Below, piece after piece: positions 14,499-18,014 of a stretch of 18,014 bases of DNA; position 1 is the stretch's first letter, and every line of letters begins with the position of its first letter. The translations under genes were made by a program, and so were the position numbers. The DNA lies in the NCBI GenBank assembly GCA_002705605.1, contig PAJD01000021.1:56303-74316 (forward strand), in the 5' to 3' direction. The DNA is from Fidelibacterota bacterium. Lineage in GTDB: Bacteria > Fidelibacterota > Marinisomatia > SCGC-AAA003-L08 > D37C17. The notes below the pieces were generated by a model that did not search any database, had not been told where the DNA came from, and was given only the letters and a program-made list of their open reading frames with translations.

Positions 14499-15692
14499 AT
14501 GTTTACAGATCGTATTTCTAGAATCAAGCCATCAGCAACGCTTGAAATGACAAGCAAAGCAGCTGAACTTAAAAGAGCGAATAAGCCAGTTTATAATATG
14601 AGTGTTGGAGAGCCTGATTTTTCAACTCCCAAGCACATCCAAAATGCTGCTATTTGGGCAATTAACAATGGTCATACAAAATATACTCCTGGTGGAGGAA
14701 CATTAGAACTTAAAGAAGCAATCAGTACCAAATTATCTAGAGATAATAATTTAATATTTGATCCAAAACAAATAGTTGTTTCTTGTGGAGGCAAGCATTC
14801 TTTATATAATGCATGCCAAGCATTATTTCAAAAAAATGATGAAGTCATCATCTTTAAACCATATTGGGTTTCCTTCCCTGATTTTGTAACTGTTACCGGA
14901 GCAACACCTGTGTTTGTAAATACGAATTCCTCCAAACAAAATGAACCAGATTTTGATGATTTAATTAAGAAAATTAATCAAAATACTAAAGGAATTATTA
15001 TTAATTCACCATCAAATCCTACTGGTGGAGTATGGAGTGATGATGCAATAATGCAATTATTAGATATAGTTAAAAAAAGACCAGATATTTGGATTTTTTC
15101 TGATGAATGTTATGAGCAATTAACATATGACATTCCTTTTAAAAGTATTGCAACATTTGCACCACAATTAAATAATATTATTACCTTTCAAAGCTGCTCC
15201 AAAACATATGCAATGACAGGTTGGCGTATAGGTTATTTGGCAGGGGATATTAATCTCGTGAAAGCAATATCCAAACTTCAGGGACAAAGCACTTCCTGCC
15301 CAAATTCTATTGCTCAATTTGCGGCAATGGAAGCATTATCTGGTGATCAAAAATGTGTTCAAGAAATGAAACAAATTTTTCATGAAAGACGAGATTTGAT
15401 TTTAAAAGAATTAAAAAAAATTCCTAATGTATTGTGTGAAGTGCCAAATGGTGCCTTTTATGTATTCCCAAATTTTAAAAATTATTTAAATAAAAAAACT
15501 CCCTCAGGAAAACTTCTTAAAACATCATCAGATTTATCGTTATATATTTTAGATCAAACTGGTGTTGTTACAGTTGCAGGTGATAGTTTTGGAGCTCCTG
15601 AACATATACGTCTATCGTATGCGACATCTAATGAAACAATATTAAAAGCTGTATCTTTAATTGGTAATACATTAAAAAAAATAGACTTTTAA
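14499..15692 (+). CDS. Class I PLP aminotransferase, aspartate aminotransferase type
   Basis: A 397-residue fold-type I aminotransferase that most resembles the aspartate/prephenate aminotransferases related to Thermus AspAT. It moves an amino group between aspartate (or aromatic precursors) and 2-oxoglutarate. Motifs are VGEPDFSTP (36-44), TKYTPGGG (60-67), SCGGKHSLYNACQAL (95-109, with a Lys at 99), NSPSNPTGG (169-177), SDECYEQL (201-208), the PLP lysine Lys235 in SCSKTYAMTGWRIGY, and the substrate-carboxylate Arg371 in IRLSYA. It begins five bases after rho, and its gap to rpmB is 65 bases. The exact acceptor range cannot be fixed by sequence, so I give no symbol. No residues are missing. 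Confidence 0.93.
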   Translation: MFTDRISRIKPSATLEMTSKAAELKRANKPVYNMSVGEPDFSTPKHIQNAAIWAINNGHTKYTPGGGTLELKEAISTKLSRDNNLIFDPKQIVVSCGGKHSLYNACQALFQKNDEVIIFKPYWVSFPDFVTVTGATPVFVNTNSSKQNEPDFDDLIKKINQNTKGIIINSPSNPTGGVWSDDAIMQLLDIVKKRPDIWIFSDECYEQLTYDIPFKSIATFAPQLNNIITFQSCSKTYAMTGWRIGYLAGDINLVKAISKLQGQSTSCPNSIAQFAAMEALSGDQKCVQEMKQIFHERRDLILKELKKIPNVLCEVPNGAFYVFPNFKNYLNKKTPSGKLLKTSSDLSLYILDQTGVVTVAGDSFGAPEHIRLSYATSNETILKAVSLIGNTLKKIDF

Positions 15693-15747
15693 TTTAATAA
15701 TTTATTTAGTAATATACAGACCGTTTTAGACGAATTGAAATTAATAT

Positions 15748-15753
15748 AAAGGA
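15748..15753 (+). promoter_or_regulatory. Shine-Dalgarno site of rpmB
   Basis: AAAGGA lies four bases before the ATG at 15758. It is the strongest ribosome binding site in the window, fitting a highly expressed ribosomal protein. Confidence 0.65.
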
Positions 15754-15757
15754 AACA

Positions 15758-15997
15758 ATGTCAAAATTTTGTGCAATATCAGGTAAGAGACCATTAGTGG
15801 GTAATAATGTATCTAAGTCTAATATCAAGACTAAGAGAAGACAGTTACCTAACTTACAGCTTAAAAGTATTTATGTTCCTGAATTAGGAAGAAGCGTAAA
15901 AATCAAAGTGTCTGTAGCTGCATTAAAAACTATCGATAAAATTGGTTTAATGAAATATCTAAAAAAACAAGATTTACAAATATCCGACATTGTTTAA
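15758..15997 (+). CDS. rpmB: Ribosomal protein bL28
   Basis: A 79-residue large-subunit protein. It opens with MSKFCAISGKRPLVGNNVSK, the bL28 signature, followed by KTKRRQLPNLQ (25-35) and VPELGRSVKIKVSVAALKTI (40-59), all family-typical. It has one Cys (5) and so is of the zinc-free kind. It is followed by rpmE after six bases, so the two are co-translated. It may have its own promoter in the 65-base gap behind the aminotransferase gene, but I could not pick one with confidence. Confidence 0.98.
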   Translation: MSKFCAISGKRPLVGNNVSKSNIKTKRRQLPNLQLKSIYVPELGRSVKIKVSVAALKTIDKIGLMKYLKKQDLQISDIV

Positions 15998-16003
15998 ATA
16001 TTT

Positions 16004-16267
16004 ATGAAAAAAGATATCCACCCAGAAAATTATAGGTATGTTGTATTCCAAGATGTTTCTTGTGATTATTCCTTTTTAACAAGATCAACAATAGAAACAA
16101 AAGATACTATTAAATGGGAAGATGGTAAAGAGTATCCTCTTTATAAATTAGATATTTCAAATAAATCTCACCCTTACTTCACAGGGAAACAAAATTTAGT
16201 AGATACTTCTGGACGTGTTGAAAAATATATGAAAAAATATAATTTTCAATCAGACAAAAAAAGTTAG
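16004..16267 (+). CDS. rpmE: Ribosomal protein bL31, type B (zinc-free)
   Basis: An 87-residue large-subunit protein of the type B (YkgM/RpmE2-like) form. It begins [20 protein letters not shown] and carries the type B blocks [11 protein letters not shown] (26-36), [20 protein letters not shown] (55-74) and a longer middle than type A. Only one Cys (20) is present, so the CxxC zinc pair of type A is absent. It is the normal form in FCB bacteria and not a zinc-stress copy by itself. Its ATG lies six bases after rpmB. Confidence 0.95.
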   Translation: MKKDIHPENYRYVVFQDVSCDYSFLTRSTIETKDTIKWEDGKEYPLYKLDISNKSHPYFTGKQNLVDTSGRVEKYMKKYNFQSDKKS

Positions 16268-16324
16268 TAACAATCTATTTTTATATTGCTTAATTTTCAA
16301 TTAATTATTATTAAATAATTTATC

Positions 16325-17320
16325 ATGAATTTATTGATTAAAACATTTTATATGGTTTGTATGAAAACTTCTATTCTTGTTGGGGGCCAAGCTGTCATTG
16401 AGGGTGTTATGATGCGTGTCCCTGGCGCATATGCAACAGCATTAAGATTAAAAAATGGAAAAATTATATCTCGGCGTTTTGATTTTATTTCAATTATTGA
16501 GCGCAATAAAATGAAAAAATATTTTATTTTGCGTGGCTTTGTACACCTATATGAATCAATGAAAATTGGATATCAAACGCTCGATTGGTCAGCAGATATT
16601 TATGAATCAGAGAATAACAACAAAAAGAATAAAGAAAAATCTATTTTTAATATTGTGTTTGATAGACTATTAAGTATCTTTTCTATTCTTTTATCAATTG
16701 GAATTTTTTTAGGATTGCCTTTATATTTTTCTTCATTATTAATTCCTGACAATACAAATAGTCCCTTTTACTTTAATATTATTTCTGGAATAATTCGAAT
16801 CACAATTTTTTTAATATATTTAATCTTAATATCACAGTTAAATGATGTTAAGCGATTATTTCAATATCATGGTGCTGAACATAAAACAGTCTATAATTTT
16901 GAATCAGGCAAAGAACTGAATATTGAAAATGCTAAAACCTTTTCAACGCTTCACCCGAGGTGTGGAACGAGTTTTATTTTTATCATTATGATTGTTACCA
17001 TTTTTTCATATACAGTATTAGATTCGATAGCTTTATTATTTATTAATAATTTAACTTTTTCAATTAGATTGATAATGCACCTATTATGTCTGCCTTTAGT
17101 AGCCGGCATTGGATATGAAGTTTTAAAATTTCTATCAAATAAACAACATATATTTATTTTTAAATCTTTATCTAAACCCGGGTTATTATTGCAAAATATT
17201 ACAACAAAAAATCCTGATGATTTACAATTAGAAGTTGCAATATATGCATTAAAAGTTGCATTTGATGATAAAATAGATCAATTTAAAGGAAAACAATATA
17301 CAGCAGATTCTATTGGGTAA
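16325..17320 (+). CDS. DUF1385 family multipass membrane protein
   Basis: A conserved membrane protein of unknown function, up to 331 residues, commonly found beside prfA and rpmE. The soluble N-terminal part has GGQAVIEGVMMR (20-31), the family hallmark. The hydrophobic segments lie at about 110-140, 148-170, 214-240 and 244-268. Between them is YHGAEHKTVYNFE (181-193) and HPRCGTSF (210-217), conserved-looking His, Glu and Cys residues that could bind a metal. I list the outermost ATG. An ATG at 16361, which would begin MKTSILVGGQAV, fits the usual short lead better, and another lies at 16352; none has a Shine-Dalgarno. The gene ends five bases before prfA. Function is unknown; the conserved link to translation genes is known but unexplained. 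Confidence 0.85.
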   Translation: MNLLIKTFYMVCMKTSILVGGQAVIEGVMMRVPGAYATALRLKNGKIISRRFDFISIIERNKMKKYFILRGFVHLYESMKIGYQTLDWSADIYESENNNKKNKEKSIFNIVFDRLLSIFSILLSIGIFLGLPLYFSSLLIPDNTNSPFYFNIISGIIRITIFLIYLILISQLNDVKRLFQYHGAEHKTVYNFESGKELNIENAKTFSTLHPRCGTSFIFIIMIVTIFSYTVLDSIALLFINNLTFSIRLIMHLLCLPLVAGIGYEVLKFLSNKQHIFIFKSLSKPGLLLQNITTKNPDDLQLEVAIYALKVAFDDKIDQFKGKQYTADSIG

Positions 17321-17325
17321 ATGAT

Positions 17326-18014
17326 ATGATTGATAAACTACAAAGTTTGATAAAACAATTTAATGATTTATCTAAAAAAATGAGTGAACCAGATATTGTT
17401 TCTGATATTAAATTATACTCAAGCTTAGCCAAAGAACACAAAAGACTTTCTCCAATTATTCCTAATGTTAATGATTATATTAAAAAATTTAATCACCTTC
17501 AAGAAGATGAAGAAATTCTAAAGGGGAATAATAAAGAATTAAAAGAACTTATCAAGGATGAAATTGGGCCTTTAAAAGAAGAATTATTAGTCTTAGAAAA
17601 AGAATTGAAAATATTTTTATTACCTAAGGATCCAAATGATGACAAAAATATTATTTTAGAAATTCGCAGTGGTACTGGAGGAACTGAAGCGGCTTTATTT
17701 GCAGAAAATTTATTTAGAATGTATCTTAGATTTTGTGAAAATAATAAATGGCAACATGAAATTATTTCATTAAATGATAATGAAGGTGGTGGTATAAAAG
17801 AGGTAATTGTATCTATTAAAGGAATTTCTGTGTATGCAGATTTAAAATATGAATCTGGTGTACATAGAGTTCAGCGTATTCCTGATACTGAATCTAGCGG
17901 CAGAATTCATACAAGCGCTGCAACTGTTGCAGTGTTACCTGAAGCAGAAGATGCTGATATTAATATTGTTGATAAAGATTTAAAAATTGATACCTATCGT
18001 GCATCAGGGTCTGG
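17326..18014 (+). CDS. prfA: Peptide chain release factor 1 (N-terminal part, cut by the window edge)
   Basis: RF1 recognises the UAA and UAG stop codons and triggers peptide release. The visible 229 codons include the N-terminal coiled region (about 1-100), EIRSGTGGTEAALFAENLFR (112-131), GGGIKEV (154-160), SGVHRVQRIPDTESSGRIHT (177-196) and TVAVLPE (200-206). The PxT tripeptide that reads the codon is PDT here (186-188). RF2 would have SPF, so this is RF1. The sequence ends at the codons just before the GGQ motif. The start ATG at 17326 follows the DUF1385 stop by five bases, and an earlier ATG at 17321 meets a stop at once. The C-terminal third is outside the window. Confidence 0.97.
   Translation, partial: MIDKLQSLIKQFNDLSKKMSEPDIVSDIKLYSSLAKEHKRLSPIIPNVNDYIKKFNHLQEDEEILKGNNKELKELIKDEIGPLKEELLVLEKELKIFLLPKDPNDDKNIILEIRSGTGGTEAALFAENLFRMYLRFCENNKWQHEIISLNDNEGGGIKEVIVSIKGISVYADLKYESGVHRVQRIPDTESSGRIHTSAATVAVLPEAEDADINIVDKDLKIDTYRASGS

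Noticed and set aside
15720..15735. CCGTTTTAGACG in the rpmB leader as a possible autoregulatory hairpin.
   Set aside because: Only three pairs close a five-base loop, too little to support a ribosomal-protein regulatory element.
16303..16320. Inverted repeat AATTATT / AATAATT before the DUF1385 gene, a possible terminator or operator.
   Set aside because: The arms are only seven A/T pairs with a four-base loop, no G:C pairs and no following T-run. Such repeats are expected by chance in this composition.
17881..17889. PDT at the codon-recognition position of the release factor, a possible altered stop-codon specificity.
   Set aside because: The middle residue of the PxT tripeptide varies among RF1 proteins. 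The Pro and Thr that define RF1 are present, and TAA, TAG and TGA all occur as stops in the window.

Overview
This window is a strongly A+T-rich chromosomal segment from a Gram-negative bacterium. Lipid A genes (lpxK, an LpxJ-type acyltransferase, lpxB) show an outer membrane with lipopolysaccharide. Zinc-free type B ribosomal protein L31, an LpxJ/DUF374 acyltransferase, a Rho P-loop of the AQPKTGKT form and few Shine-Dalgarno sites point to the Fibrobacteres-Chlorobi-Bacteroidetes (FCB) superphylum. The Rho lacks the long N-terminal insertion typical of Bacteroidetes. A marine lineage such as Marinimicrobia (SAR406) is my best guess, but it rests on memory of family sequences and not on a search.

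Layout. Positions 1-3096 (minus strand) are a lipid A operon read as Gfo/Idh dehydrogenase, lpxB, LpxJ-like acyltransferase, then lpxK, which runs off the left edge. Positions 3187-3672 (plus) encode an unrecognised four-helix membrane protein. Its acidic tail overlaps, tail to tail, the end of a minus-strand glycan cassette (3606-8006). That cassette is read as FemAB/GNAT-like acyltransferase, Wzx-type flippase, GT4-like glycosyltransferase and GT2 glycosyltransferase. A 61-bp divergent intergenic region holding a perfect 8-bp inverted repeat separates it from the right half.

The right half is all plus strand. Positions 8068-13167 hold eno, an FtsB/DivIC-like septum protein, an AmiC-type amidase, murI and folC in one tightly overlapping run. 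Positions 13246-17320 hold rho, an aspartate aminotransferase, rpmB, rpmE (type B) and a DUF1385 membrane protein. prfA starts at 17326 and is cut by the right edge.

How the genes work together. The left half builds the cell surface: lipid A backbone condensation, acylation and 4'-phosphorylation, plus a flippase with two glycosyltransferases that could make and export a lipid-linked glycan. The middle couples a glycolytic enzyme with division and peptidoglycan turnover and supply. The right part serves transcription termination, ribosome assembly, translation termination and amino-acid metabolism.

There are no RNA genes, CRISPR arrays, insertion sequences or intergenic stretches over 100 bases, and I saw no convincing intrinsic terminator. 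Most genes are ordinary housekeeping genes. The parts most worth a second look are the tail-to-tail overlap with the unknown membrane protein, the glycan cassette whose GT2 enzyme lacks a DxD motif, the possible 3-amino lipid A dehydrogenase, and the dyad upstream of enolase.
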